The translations under genes and the position numbers were made by a program. A stretch of DNA of 64,000 nt from assembly GCA_016871315.1 (NCBI GenBank), contig VFZE01000026.1, positions 1-64,000 of the forward strand, read 5' to 3'. Shown here piece after piece: positions 31,488 to 41,008 of the stretch (position 1 is its first letter; the number at the start of each line of letters is the position of its first letter). Below the pieces are notes generated by a model that saw only the letters and a list, made by a program, of their open reading frames with translations, made no database searches and had not been told where the DNA came from. The DNA comes from Acidimicrobiia bacterium. Its GTDB lineage: Bacteria > Acidobacteriota > Terriglobia > Bryobacterales > Bryobacteraceae.

Positions 31488-34046
31488 ATGACGGGGAAGA
31501 ATCTTGGTCACTACCGCATCGGGGACCGGCTCGGTGCGGGGGGCATGGGCGTCGTTTACCGCGCCCACGACACACACCTCGACCGCGCCGTCGCCGTCAA
31601 ACTGCTGCAGCCGGCCGCCATGGCAGACCCGGAACGCAAGAAGCGCTTCACGCTGGAAGCGCGCTCGGCCTCTTCGCTTCAGCACCCCAACATCGTCACT
31701 ATTTACGACATCGCCACCGCGGAAGTCGACGGGCAGATGGTGGACTACATCGCCATGGAGTTCGTCACCGGCAACACGCTTGGTGAACTGATCCCCAAGA
31801 AGGGGATGCGCTTCCGCGATGGTCTCAAGTACGCCATTCAGATCGCCTCCGGACTCGCCGCCGCCCACAACGCCGGCATCGTGCACCGCGACCTGAAGCC
31901 GTCCAACATCATGGTCACCGACCAGGGACTTGTGAAGATACTGGACTTCGGCCTGGCCAAGCTCGCCGAATCACGCCCCGCCGATGCGCGCGCGGCCACT
32001 GAATCGCTGCACCTGGACAACCTCGCACTCTCGCGGGAGGGGGCCATCGTCGGCACGGCCGCCTACATGTCTCCGGAACAGGCCGAAGGCAAGCGCCTCG
32101 ATGCCCGCTCCGACATCTTCTCGTTCGGCTCTCTGCTCTATGAGATGTTCACCGGCTGCATCGCCTTCACCGGCGAATCCACCGTCTCCACCCTCTCCGC
32201 CGTCCTCCTGAAGGAGCCCAAGCCGGCCCGATCGATCTCCGAGGAAATACCTCGCGATCTGGAGCACCTCATCAACCGATGCCTGAAGAAGGAGGCGGAC
32301 CGGCGCTGGCAATCGAGCGCCGACCTGAAGGTCGCCCTGGAAGAGATCCTCGAGGACAGTCACTTAGCGCCGCCGGAGACCGTCTCCCGTCAGCCTCTCT
32401 CACGCCGGCTGATGCTGGTTGGCGCGGGAGCTGTTGCCGGTTTAGGTTCCGGGGCTTGGCTAGCTTCTCGATTCTGGCGCCAGCCGCCGCCGCAGATTCA
32501 GCGCATCACGTTCCGCCGCGGCGACGTGCTGTCGGCACGCTTCGCTCCGGGCGGCATGCTCGTCTACTCCGCCATCTGGGACGGCAGTCCGCCGGCGACC
32601 TACTCGGCCCAGCCTGGCAACCGGGAGGCGCGCCTGCTGGATCTGCCCAGCGCCAAGATCGTCTCCATCACTCCCGGCGGAGAGGCACTGCTTCTGCTGG
32701 GCGGCTCTTCGGCCGATTCGCGCGGCACGCTCGCCCGAGTGCCTCTGGGCGGGGGCGCGCACCGCGAGATTCTGGAGATGGTCGCCACCGCGGACTGGGC
32801 CCCGGACGGAGAATCGATCGCCGTAACTCGCACGCTTGGCTTAAAGCACCGCCTCGAATATCCGATCGGCAAGGTTCTGCTGGAAACCGAAGGACGCCCT
32901 TTTCCGCGTCTCCGCGTTTCTCACGACGGCGCCCTGGTCGCCTTCTTCGAGTTCGACGCAGAGATCGGCGACTATGCCATCTCCATCGTCAGTGCCTCGA
33001 AACGCAAACAGATCCTTTCCCGAGGCTGGCGCGCCGTCGGCGATCTCAGCTGGTCGCCTTCCGGCAAGGAGATTTGGTTCTCCGCCGCGCGGCCCGGCGC
33101 CGATCCGGCGCTGTTCGCCGTCGACATGTCCGGCGCCGAGCGCGTCGTCACTCAGGAGGCCGGCTTTGTCGTCCTGCACGACGTTTCCCGGGATGGGCGA
33201 GTGCTTTACTCCACCGTCAATACCCGCGTCGGCATTCTCTTCCACGACAAGCCCGGCTCCGAGGTCCGGGACATGGCCTGGCTCGACGCCTCGGTCGCCT
33301 ATGAACTAACGGATGACGGTAAGACCCTGCTGTTCTCGGAACTTTCCTATGGCGAAGGCCGCAATGTCGCTATCTATATCCGTCCCACCTCCGGCGCCGC
33401 CGCCGTGAAGCTCGGCTTCGGCAATCGCCCCTCCCTTTCCCGCGATGGAAAGACCGTCGCCTGCATCAAGCGCGACGCCGATGGCACACGCATCCTGCTT
33501 CTGCCTACCGGCGCCGGCGAGTCGCGTCTCATTGAATCCGGCCCCATCCGCATCGAGGCTGTCGAATGGTCCCCCGATGGCAGCCGCCTGCTAGTGGCCG
33601 GCAACGAACCGGGCAAGCCGCTGCGCTCCTTCTTCTGCGATCTGGAAACCGGCAAACTCACGGCGGCCACCGATCCCGGCCTCCGCGCCACGCGCGTGTC
33701 TCCCGACGGGAAGACGCTACTGCTCGCGATGAAGGGCAAACTCCACACGCGGGGCGTTGCCGGCGGTCCGCTGCAGCCGCTGGCCGATCTGGCACCTGGA
33801 CAGGCCGTCTCGCGGTGGAGCTCCGATGGCCGCTACATCTTCCTGTGGCGGAATGTGCCCGGTTTCCGGCGTATCGACCGCCTGGAAGCGGCCACCGGCC
33901 GCAAGCAGCCGTGGATGGAGTTCAAGCTGCCCAATCCCCACGCGCTGTTCATCGGACAGCCCGCCCTCTCCGGTGACGGATCGGCTGCAGCTTCCAGCTT
34001 CCAGCACGACATGAGCAATCTCTACATGGTCACCGGCCTGCGCTAA
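31488..34046 (+). CDS. PknB-type Ser/Thr protein kinase with transmembrane helix and WD40-like propeller
   Basis: The 852-residue product has an intact kinase domain (residues about 8-275): GAGGMG nucleotide loop, AVKLL lysine, HRDLKPSN catalytic loop and ILDFGLAKL. A single hydrophobic segment (LMLVGAGAVAGLGSGAWLAS, about 305-325) follows. The rest is a six- or seven-bladed propeller-like region with repeated WSPDGxxL and SRDGKTV motifs of the TolB/WD40-like kind. The kinase would lie in the cytoplasm and the propeller outside, as in known acidobacterial sensor kinases. The ligand is unknown. Confidence 0.94.
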   Translation: MTGKNLGHYRIGDRLGAGGMGVVYRAHDTHLDRAVAVKLLQPAAMADPERKKRFTLEARSASSLQHPNIVTIYDIATAEVDGQMVDYIAMEFVTGNTLGELIPKKGMRFRDGLKYAIQIASGLAAAHNAGIVHRDLKPSNIMVTDQGLVKILDFGLAKLAESRPADARAATESLHLDNLALSREGAIVGTAAYMSPEQAEGKRLDARSDIFSFGSLLYEMFTGCIAFTGESTVSTLSAVLLKEPKPARSISEEIPRDLEHLINRCLKKEADRRWQSSADLKVALEEILEDSHLAPPETVSRQPLSRRLMLVGAGAVAGLGSGAWLASRFWRQPPPQIQRITFRRGDVLSARFAPGGMLVYSAIWDGSPPATYSAQPGNREARLLDLPSAKIVSITPGGEALLLLGGSSADSRGTLARVPLGGGAHREILEMVATADWAPDGESIAVTRTLGLKHRLEYPIGKVLLETEGRPFPRLRVSHDGALVAFFEFDAEIGDYAISIVSASKRKQILSRGWRAVGDLSWSPSGKEIWFSAARPGADPALFAVDMSGAERVVTQEAGFVVLHDVSRDGRVLYSTVNTRVGILFHDKPGSEVRDMAWLDASVAYELTDDGKTLLFSELSYGEGRNVAIYIRPTSGAAAVKLGFGNRPSLSRDGKTVACIKRDADGTRILLLPTGAGESRLIESGPIRIEAVEWSPDGSRLLVAGNEPGKPLRSFFCDLETGKLTAATDPGLRATRVSPDGKTLLLAMKGKLHTRGVAGGPLQPLADLAPGQAVSRWSSDGRYIFLWRNVPGFRRIDRLEAATGRKQPWMEFKLPNPHALFIGQPALSGDGSAAASSFQHDMSNLYMVTGLR

Positions 34047-34059
34047 AGCTAAAACGCGG

Positions 34060-36411
34060 TCAGGCGAGGACGGCGACGCAGTGGGCGAGGTTGGGGATGG
34101 TGGCACGGAGGACGTCGTCGATGTGTTCGACGAAGATGAACTCGATCTGGTCGAGGGCCTCCTTGGGGAGGTCGGGGAGGTCCTTCTTGTTGCCCAAGGG
34201 GAGGACGATGCGCAAGATGCCGGCGCGGCGGGCGGCGAGCACCTTTTCCTTGATGCCGCCGACGGGGAGGACGAGGCCGGTGAGGGTGACTTCGCCGGTC
34301 ATGGCGGTGTCGGTGCGTGCGGGGCAGCCGGCGTAGAGGGAGGCGAGGGAGACGGTCATGGTGATGCCGGCGGAGGGACCGTCCTTGGGGGTGGCGCCTT
34401 CCGGGACGTGGATATGCAGACCGGTGTCCTTGAATTTCGAGGGGTCGATGCCGAATTCGGGGGCGTGGGACCAGATGTAGCTTTGGGCGAGCTTGGCCGA
34501 TTCCTGCATGACGTCGCCAAGCTGTCCGGTGAGGGTGAGGCCTTTGGACTCCGGCAGAAGAGAAGCTTCGATGTAGATGACATCGCCTCCGGATTGGGTC
34601 CAAGCGAGGCCAGCGGCGACGCCGGGAGGTGATTTGAGGCGTGCTTTTTCGGGAGTGAAGGGTTGGGGGCCGAGCAGCTCCTGGACTTTCGATATGTCGA
34701 TGAGGAATGGGCCGTTGTTGCCTTCGGCGAAGTGGAGGCTGGCCTTGCGGGCGAGCTTGCCGAGGGCGCGTTCGAGGCGGCGGAGGCCGGCTTCGCGGGT
34801 ATAGCTGTCGATGACGGTGGAGAGGGCTTCATCGGTGAGCGTGCAGGTTTCCGGCGTCAGGCCGGAGTGTTTCCATTGGCGCGGGATGAGGTAGCGGCGG
34901 GCGATCTCGGCCTTTTCCTCGTGGGTGTAGCCGGGCAGACGGATGATCTCCATGCGGTCGAGCAGGGGCTGGGGAATGGTTTCCAGGCCATTGGCGGTGG
35001 TGATGAACATGACCTTGGATAGGTCGAAGGGGAGATCGAGATAGTTGTCGCGGAAGGAGAAGTTTTGTTCGGGGTCGAGGACTTCAAGCAGCGCGGAGGC
35101 GGGATCGCCGCGGTGATCGCGGCCGATCTTGTCGATCTCATCGAGCATGATGACGGGGTTGTTGGCCTTGGCGCGGCGGAGGGCCTGGATGAGGCGGCCG
35201 GGCATGGCACCGATGTAGGTGCGGCGGTGGCCGCGGAGTTCGGCCTCATCATGCATGCCGCCGAGGGAGAAGCGTTCAAACTTGCGGCCCATGGAGCGGG
35301 CGATGGACTGGCCGAGCGAGGTCTTGCCGGTGCCGGGAGGGCCGACGAAGCAAAGAATGGGGGCCTTGGCCTCTGGGTTCATCTTGAGGACGGCGAGCTG
35401 CTCGAGAATGCGCTGCTTGACTTCCTTGAGGTCATAGTGATCTTCGTCGAGGATGGTGCGGGCGCGGGAGATTTCGAGTTGATCCTCGGTGGAGACGCGC
35501 CAGGGGAGTTCAACGACGAATTCGAGATAGGTGCGGATGATGTGGTGTTCGGGTGAGGCGGTGGGGATGCGTTCCAGGCGGGTGAGTTCGCGGTCGGCCT
35601 CCTTGCGGACCTCATCGGGGAGATCGGCTTTGGCGAGACGTTCGCGGAGCTGCTCGATCTCGGCGCCTTCCGGGTTCTTTTCGCCGAGCTCCTGCTGAAT
35701 GGCGCGCATCTGCTGGCGGAGCAGGTATTCCTTCTGCTCCTTGGACATTTCGGTGCGGGCTTCGGTGGCGATCTTGTTACGGATCTCGAGGACCTGGAGC
35801 TCGTGGGAGAGGTAGGAATGAAGGAGGCGATAGGCGTCGGTGACGGTGGCGGCTTCCAGCAGGGTTTGTTCCTTTTCGAGATCGAGCGAGAACATGGAGG
35901 CGAGCAGGTAGGCCAGGCGCATGGGGTCCTGGTCGGAGGAGGCGAGCTGGGTGAGGTCGAAGGGGACCTGCGCGGAGGCAAGCTCCATTGCCTTGGCGGC
36001 CAGTTCGACGACGGAGCGGCGGAGGGCTTCTGCTTCCGGAGAGTTGTCGATTGCAACGGGTGCGGACTGGAAGGAGCCGATCATGTAGGGCTCATCCTGA
36101 TCGATCTTGAGAAGCATGACGCGCTGCATGCCGAGGACGAGGACCTCCATGTGGTCGTCGGAGGACTTGTTCATCTTGCGGATGACGGCGCGAGTGCCGT
36201 AGGTATAGAGGTCGGAAGCGGAGGGAGACTCGACGGAGGAGTCGCGCTGGCTGATGAGGACGATTTCCTTGTCCTCGGTGGCGAGAGCGGCTTCCATGGC
36301 GTTGAGGGAGCGGGGGCGGCCGACGGAAAGGGGCATGAGCAGATACGGCATGAGAGCCGTGTTCTTCATCGGCAGGATGGGGAGGGACAGGTGTTTCTCT
36401 TGTTCGCTCAT
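34060..36411 (-). CDS. lon: ATP-dependent Lon protease
   Basis: The 783-residue product is full length. It has an N-terminal LON domain (starting LPILPMKNTALMPYLLMPL), a coiled middle, an AAA domain with Walker A GPPGTGKTSLG and Walker B IMLDEIDK, and the S16 protease domain with catalytic serine in PKDGPSAGI and lysine in GGIKEKVLAA. It degrades misfolded and regulatory proteins in the cytoplasm. It has a GGGAG ribosome binding site before the ATG at 36411. It lies 50 bases from clpB in the same direction, so the two may be co-transcribed as a stress-response block. Third codon positions strongly favour C. Confidence 0.97.
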   Translation of the reverse strand: MSEQEKHLSLPILPMKNTALMPYLLMPLSVGRPRSLNAMEAALATEDKEIVLISQRDSSVESPSASDLYTYGTRAVIRKMNKSSDDHMEVLVLGMQRVMLLKIDQDEPYMIGSFQSAPVAIDNSPEAEALRRSVVELAAKAMELASAQVPFDLTQLASSDQDPMRLAYLLASMFSLDLEKEQTLLEAATVTDAYRLLHSYLSHELQVLEIRNKIATEARTEMSKEQKEYLLRQQMRAIQQELGEKNPEGAEIEQLRERLAKADLPDEVRKEADRELTRLERIPTASPEHHIIRTYLEFVVELPWRVSTEDQLEISRARTILDEDHYDLKEVKQRILEQLAVLKMNPEAKAPILCFVGPPGTGKTSLGQSIARSMGRKFERFSLGGMHDEAELRGHRRTYIGAMPGRLIQALRRAKANNPVIMLDEIDKIGRDHRGDPASALLEVLDPEQNFSFRDNYLDLPFDLSKVMFITTANGLETIPQPLLDRMEIIRLPGYTHEEKAEIARRYLIPRQWKHSGLTPETCTLTDEALSTVIDSYTREAGLRRLERALGKLARKASLHFAEGNNGPFLIDISKVQELLGPQPFTPEKARLKSPPGVAAGLAWTQSGGDVIYIEASLLPESKGLTLTGQLGDVMQESAKLAQSYIWSHAPEFGIDPSKFKDTGLHIHVPEGATPKDGPSAGITMTVSLASLYAGCPARTDTAMTGEVTLTGLVLPVGGIKEKVLAARRAGILRIVLPLGNKKDLPDLPKEALDQIEFIFVEHIDDVLRATIPNLAHCVAVLA

Positions 36412-36461
36412 GGGACTCCCTTCATTGAGTTAGATGCGTGGGGGGTGGAAAGGTTGCCACG

Positions 36462-39095
36462 TCAGGCATGGGTGAGTTCCCCGGTGACGGGCTGGGGATC
36501 GAAGTGGAGGTTGCCGGAGGAGGGGTCCATGCCGATCAGGATGTGGCTGTGGCCGCGGACCTTGCCTTCGAGGATCAGGCGGGCGAGCGGGGTTTCCAGT
36601 TCGCGCTGGATGGCGCGTTTAAGGGGGCGTGCTCCGTAGCTGGGCTCGTGGCCAGTGCGGACGAGGTGGCGGCGGGCGGCTTCGGTGAGTTCGATGGTGA
36701 TGTGGCGGTCGGCGAGGCGTTTGCGGAGGCCGGTGAGCTGGATTTCTACGATTTGGGCGAGGTGGTCTTCCGAGAGCGAGTGGAAGACGATGGTTTCATC
36801 GATGCGGTTGAGGAACTCGGGGCGGAAGGCGCGGCGTAATTCTTCGAGCACGGCGAGCTTCATCATGTCGAACTCGCCGCCGTCGAGGGTGCCGCGGTAT
36901 TCGAGGATGCGGTGGGAGCCGATGTTCGAGGTCATGATGACGATGGTGTTCTTGAAGTCGACCAGGCGGCCCTGGCCGTCGGTGAGGCGGCCGTCGTCGA
37001 GGATCTGGAGCATGACATTAAATACGTCGGGATGGGCCTTTTCGATCTCGTCGAAGAGGATGACGGAGTAGGGGCGGCGGCGTACGGCTTCGGTAAGCTG
37101 GCCGCCTTCTTCGTAACCGATGTAACCGGGAGGGGCTCCGATTAAGCGCGCGACGTTGTGTTTTTCCTGGTATTCGGAGAGATCGATGCGGATCATGGCG
37201 CGCTCGTCATCGAAGAGGGTTTCGGCGAGGGCGCGGGCGAGTTCGGTTTTGCCGACGCCGGTGGGACCGAGGAAGATGAAGCTGCCGATGGGGCGGTTGG
37301 GGTCCTTGAGGCCGGAGCGGGCGCGGAGGACGGCCTCCGAGACGGCGGTGACGGCGGCGTCCTGGCCGATGACGCGGCGGTGGAGGTCGTCTTCGAGGTG
37401 GAGCAGTTTTTGCATTTCGCCTTCAAGGAGCTTGGAAAGCGGGATGCCGGTCCAGCGGGAGACGACTTCGGCGATGTCCTCCTCGTCGACCTCTTCCTTG
37501 AGCAGGCGTGGGGATTTGTCGGAGGCGATTTTCTCCTCTTCGGCTTTGAGGGCGCGCTCGAGTTCGCTCATGCGGCCGTACTTGAGCTCGGCGGCTTTGT
37601 TCAGGTCGTAGGCGCGCTCGGCCTTTTCGATTTCGAGGCGCGTCTGTTCGATTTGTTCGCGGAGGTCGCGGAGGCGCTGCACGGCGCCCTTTTCGCGCTG
37701 CCAGCGGGCCTGGAGGGCGGCGGAGGTTGCCTTGAGCTCGGCGAGTTCTTTTTCGAGTTTGGCGAGACGGTCGCGCGAGGCCTGGTCGGTTTCTTTCTTG
37801 AGGGCTTCGCGCTCGATTTCGAGCTGCATGGAGCGGCGGAGGGTTTCGTCGAGCTCGGCGGGCATGGAGTCGATTTCGGTGCGGAGGCGGGCGGCCGATT
37901 CGTCGATGAGATCGATGGCCTTGTCCGGGAGGAAGCGGTCGGAGATATAGCGGTTGGAGAGGACGGCAGCCGAGACCAGAGCAGAGTCCTTTATGCGGAC
38001 ACCGTGATGGACTTCGTAACGTTCGCGGAGGCCGCGGAGGATGGAGATGGTGTCTTCGACCGAGGGCTGGTCGATCAGTACGGGCTGGAAGCGACGCTCG
38101 AGGGCGGCATCTTTTTCGATATGTTTGCGGTATTCATCGAGCGTGGTGGCGCCGATGCAGTGCAGCTCGCCGCGGGCAAGCATGGGTTTGAGGAGGTTGC
38201 CGGCGTCGAGGGCGCCTTCGGCTTTTCCTGCGCCGACGACGGTGTGGAGCTCGTCGATGAAGAGGATGATTTCGCCGGCCGAATCGACGACTTCCTTGAG
38301 GACAGCCTTGAGACGCTCCTCGAATTCGCCGCGGTACTTGGCGCCGGCGATCAAGGCTCCCATGTCGAGGGAGACGATGCGGCGGTTCTTGAGGCCTTCC
38401 GGGACGTCGCCGCGGACGATGCGCTGGGCGAGGCCTTCGGCGATAGCGGTTTTGCCGACGCCGGGTTCGCCAATGAGGACGGGGTTGTTCTTGGTGCGGC
38501 GGGAGAGGACCTGCATGACGCGGCGGATCTCGTCGTCGCGGCCGATGACGGGGTCGAGCTTGCCCTGGTGGGCGAGAGCGGTGAGGTCGCGGCCGTAACG
38601 TTCAAGGGCCTGGTAGGTGGATTCCGGGGTTTGGGAGGTGACGCGCTGGGAGCCGCGGACCTCCTGGAGGACCTTCATGAGGGATTCGCGGGTGAGGCGG
38701 AACTCCTTGAAGAGGCGGCCGGCGGCGCCTGAGTCCTCGGTGATGGCGAGGAGGACATGTTCGATGGAGACGTATTCGTCCTTGAGGCGGGCGGCTTCCT
38801 GCTGGGCCTGGACGAAGAGGCGCTGGAGGCGGCCGGTGATGTAGACCTGATCGGAGGGAGCGCCCTGGATGGAGACCTTGGGGAGGCGGCTGAGTTCGCC
38901 GGAGAGGCGGGAATGGAGTTTGGTGAGATCGATGTTGGCCTTGAGGAGGATGGCGTGGGCGAGGCCGGAGTCTTGCTCGAGGAGGGCGAGGAGGAGGTGT
39001 TCGACGTCGATTTGCTGGTGGCCGAGGGAGACAGCACTGGACTGAGCGCCGCGGGTAGCGTCCTGGAGTTTTTCGGTGAAGCGGTTAAAGTCCAT
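36462..39095 (-). CDS. clpB: ClpB disaggregase
   Basis: The 877-residue product has the double Clp N domain (about 1-145), first AAA domain with [17 protein letters not shown], the long coiled-coil middle domain (about 400-525) that separates ClpB from ClpA/C, a second AAA domain with [14 protein letters not shown], and the C-terminal D2-small domain. With DnaK it pulls aggregated proteins apart. No ClpP-binding loop is expected in this family. It precedes lon. The upstream gap holds a TTGAAA-N17-TACCCT promoter candidate. Confidence 0.97.
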   Translation of the reverse strand: MDFNRFTEKLQDATRGAQSSAVSLGHQQIDVEHLLLALLEQDSGLAHAILLKANIDLTKLHSRLSGELSRLPKVSIQGAPSDQVYITGRLQRLFVQAQQEAARLKDEYVSIEHVLLAITEDSGAAGRLFKEFRLTRESLMKVLQEVRGSQRVTSQTPESTYQALERYGRDLTALAHQGKLDPVIGRDDEIRRVMQVLSRRTKNNPVLIGEPGVGKTAIAEGLAQRIVRGDVPEGLKNRRIVSLDMGALIAGAKYRGEFEERLKAVLKEVVDSAGEIILFIDELHTVVGAGKAEGALDAGNLLKPMLARGELHCIGATTLDEYRKHIEKDAALERRFQPVLIDQPSVEDTISILRGLRERYEVHHGVRIKDSALVSAAVLSNRYISDRFLPDKAIDLIDESAARLRTEIDSMPAELDETLRRSMQLEIEREALKKETDQASRDRLAKLEKELAELKATSAALQARWQREKGAVQRLRDLREQIEQTRLEIEKAERAYDLNKAAELKYGRMSELERALKAEEEKIASDKSPRLLKEEVDEEDIAEVVSRWTGIPLSKLLEGEMQKLLHLEDDLHRRVIGQDAAVTAVSEAVLRARSGLKDPNRPIGSFIFLGPTGVGKTELARALAETLFDDERAMIRIDLSEYQEKHNVARLIGAPPGYIGYEEGGQLTEAVRRRPYSVILFDEIEKAHPDVFNVMLQILDDGRLTDGQGRLVDFKNTIVIMTSNIGSHRILEYRGTLDGGEFDMMKLAVLEELRRAFRPEFLNRIDETIVFHSLSEDHLAQIVEIQLTGLRKRLADRHITIELTEAARRHLVRTGHEPSYGARPLKRAIQRELETPLARLILEGKVRGHSHILIGMDPSSGNLHFDPQPVTGELTHA

Positions 39096-39096
39096 G

Positions 39097-39230
39097 ATGT
39101 GCAGTTGTAGTGCGGCAGAAGCCGAGCTGATAACAGGGTATCATATTAGCATCCAGATTTCAACAAACATGAGTCTATTTCTATCAGATTTTTGCAATTA
39201 GTTTATTTCCAATGATTTGTAGCAGTGATA
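39097..39230. other. AT-rich gap between clpB and the next gene
   Basis: This 134-base gap contains a stretch of more than 90 bases (from about 39139) that is far richer in A and T than the surrounding coding DNA, with several TTT and ATTT runs. It carries the clpB promoter region and the end of the next gene, which shares its direction, so it may also hold that gene's terminator. No protein is evident. Confidence 0.5.
39135..39163 (-). promoter_or_regulatory. promoter candidate upstream of clpB
   Basis: On the minus strand TTGAAA (39158-39163) and TACCCT (39135-39140) are 17 bases apart, 40 bases before the clpB ATG. The TTGAAA half resembles the heat-shock sigma factor consensus, but the -10 does not match it well. 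No CIRCE or HAIR repeat was found. Confidence 0.35.
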
Positions 39231-39836
39231 CTATTTTCTAGGGTACTGACGCCTGATTTCCTGCTCAAACATCCATTCGGTGTAGCGGCGGGGGTCGGCG
39301 GGCGGGTGTGGGGAGGCCTTCCAGCTGTCTTTGTCGGGTTTAGGGTGAGTTCGATTTGCAAGTTTCAGAGTTTGGGTAGGATTGGTGAGCTTGGGACGCT
39401 CGGGTTTGTTGGATTGGTTGGGGAGAACTTGGTGGAGATGGCGGGTGGACTGTAGGAATTTGAGCTCGCGGAGGCAGGTCCGGGCGGTGCCTTCGTAGCG
39501 GGAGCGGTAGCGCATGACGCGGTCGTACTCTTGATCGAGGGATTTGTCGCGGTCCGCGGAAAAAGGGTCGGCGTCTTGGGCGGCGAGCTCGGCGAGGCGG
39601 AGCTCGGCGCGGTGGAGGTTCCAGTTGGCGATTAAGTAGCGGTTGAAGTGGAACTCTTCGAGACCGGTCTCGGGGAGGATGTTTTGGAAAAGGCTGACCC
39701 GGAGCATTTGGAATTCCATTTCCATGCCTGGAGGGATGTAGAGGCCGGCGGAGGCGAGGCCGTGGGTGCGGGCGTTTTGCGAGGAGATGACTTTGCCTTG
39801 GGGCGTGCGGGGGCCCGTGGAAGTGTTCTTTTTCAT
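39231..39836 (-). CDS. TGPRT-motif protein of unknown function
   Basis: The 201-residue product starts MKKNTSTGPRTPQGKVIS and continues QNARTHGL. This TGPRTxxGKxxSxxNAxxHG head is found on many proteins from Acidobacteriota and Planctomycetota, whose function is unknown. A helical, charged middle (RYRSRYEGTARTCLREL) and a Lys/Pro-rich tail follow. It is soluble, with no signal peptide. The tail is poorly conserved and could be disordered. Its upstream sequence has a run of GGAAAT-like purines but no clear promoter. Confidence 0.7.
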   Translation of the reverse strand: MKKNTSTGPRTPQGKVISSQNARTHGLASAGLYIPPGMEMEFQMLRVSLFQNILPETGLEEFHFNRYLIANWNLHRAELRLAELAAQDADPFSADRDKSLDQEYDRVMRYRSRYEGTARTCLRELKFLQSTRHLHQVLPNQSNKPERPKLTNPTQTLKLANRTHPKPDKDSWKASPHPPADPRRYTEWMFEQEIRRQYPRK

Positions 39837-40101
39837 GGTCGTGGTCCTTTGTGTTTAGACAGAGATTTCCTTGCAGAGCCGCGAAGGGGGGCGGAGGGCT
39901 CCCGGGCGGGGGCCTCCTGTTCATATTATAACAGGGCGAAAAAAATGGTTTTCACTTAAGGGCAATGGAATGAGAGAGTTATCTTTTGTGACTGGGTGGG
40001 TCTGGGGGTGCGGGTTTTCATGATTGGCCGCTGATGAACGCGGATGAACGCGGATGCGGAAAGGGTAGCACAGGGGAGCGGGAACCGCGACTGCTGTCAG
40101 G
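39837..40101. other. intergenic gap with a short tandem repeat
   Basis: No gene was seen in these 265 bases. GATGAACGCG occurs twice in tandem (40033-40052) and then breaks off, inside the wider phrase CTGATGAACGCGGATGAACG. A Pro/Gly-coding-like C- and G-rich stretch lies near 39890-39915 but has no open frame of note. Confidence 0.55.
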
Positions 40102-40998
40102 TCATTTGATCCAGCCGAACTGCTTCAGGGTCTTGTGGGGTTCAGTCTGGTCAAAGTAGATGAAGGCGGCTTTTTGGCGGCCGTTTTCCAGCGCCACTCC
40201 AAAGGGCGGATCGTTGAACTTGAACGTATCGCGGAGAAGTTGGGCGTCGGCGCTCATCTTTGCCGGCAGGCCGGTGTCGGAAAGGAACTGTCCGGCAAAC
40301 TGCGGGGTCGCGGTGGCCACCGCAAGCACTTGAGCATCCACCCACTGGTGGCGGGACATGCGTTTGGCGGCGTCAAAACAGTGGGTGCAGGCAGGATCGA
40401 AGAAATAAACAAAGATCCGGCCCTCGTGGAGCGAGAAGGGCGCGCCTTCCACTGTCACTGTCCGCGGCGCCATGATCGCGCTTTGCTGGGTGAAGGTGAC
40501 GCCGAAAGAGGCCGCCGTGAATACGAGAATCGAGGCCAGCACGAGCGCCGCCCCCCGGCGGCTATAGGAAGGCGCAGCCCACATGCCGGCCGCGACGGCC
40601 ATGGCCAGCATCACCAGGTCGCCGATGAAGAATTGCGGACCGACGCTGCGCTTGAGCCACGGGAAGCAGCTGCATTCTTCCCCGCGCAGGGTGTTGTAGT
40701 GGTAGCCGATGTAGATCATGAAGGCAACCAGCAGCACTCCGGTCAGCCATGCTCCCCAGCGGCGGAACCTCGGGACGGCCAGCAGCACGGCGGCGAAGAT
40801 CTCGGTTGCCCCCACCCCGAGCGTCACGGGCATGCTGAGAAATGACGGCACCTGAAGCTGGGTAACGCGGGCCGCCCAGCCGATCGGATCGGTCACCTTC
40901 CAGACGCCGGAGACCAGAAAAAGGACGGCCAGAACGATGGCCGATATCCAGCTGAGTGCGGATTTCCACGCCGGGGCCTCCGCGGCCGGATATGACAT
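40102..40998 (-). CDS. MauE/DoxX-like membrane protein fused to a thioredoxin-like domain
   Basis: The product, about 298 residues, has four hydrophobic helices in the first half (ISAIVLAVLFLVSGVWKVTD, PVTLGVGATEIFAAVLL, VLLVAFMIYIGYHY), as in DoxX/MauE proteins. A fifth helix and a thioredoxin-like region with YFFDPACTHCFDAAKRM follow. The CTHC pair is a plausible redox-active site facing the periplasm, and GEECSCFPWL in the membrane part adds another Cys pair. It may pass electrons across the membrane for disulfide chemistry. The start at 40998 avoids overlapping the divergent gene; MDDSM at 41010 is possible. Confidence 0.82.
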   Translation of the reverse strand: MSYPAAEAPAWKSALSWISAIVLAVLFLVSGVWKVTDPIGWAARVTQLQVPSFLSMPVTLGVGATEIFAAVLLAVPRFRRWGAWLTGVLLVAFMIYIGYHYNTLRGEECSCFPWLKRSVGPQFFIGDLVMLAMAVAAGMWAAPSYSRRGAALVLASILVFTAASFGVTFTQQSAIMAPRTVTVEGAPFSLHEGRIFVYFFDPACTHCFDAAKRMSRHQWVDAQVLAVATATPQFAGQFLSDTGLPAKMSADAQLLRDTFKFNDPPFGVALENGRQKAAFIYFDQTEPHKTLKQFGWIK

Positions 40999-41006
40999 AC
41001 TGTCAT
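40992..41006. promoter_or_regulatory. palindrome at a divergent start junction
   Basis: ATGACA (40992-40997), TAC, TGTCAT (41001-41006) form a perfect six-base inverted repeat. It covers the minus-strand start at 40998 and lies two bases before the plus-strand ATG at 41009. CATACT (40997-41002) inside it could be the -10 of the plus-strand gene. A bound dimer would control both genes. Confidence 0.4.
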
Positions 41007-41008
41007 CC

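Noticed and set aside
37158-38732. 524-codon plus-strand open frame inside clpB
   Set aside because: It is an antisense shadow caused by C-ending codons of clpB; its composition (GDGG, FADAG, EDG runs) is that of reversed coding DNA.
40033-40052. GATGAACGCG tandem as a CRISPR or integration repeat
   Set aside because: Only two units, no spacers and no cas genes; it is a short tandem repeat.
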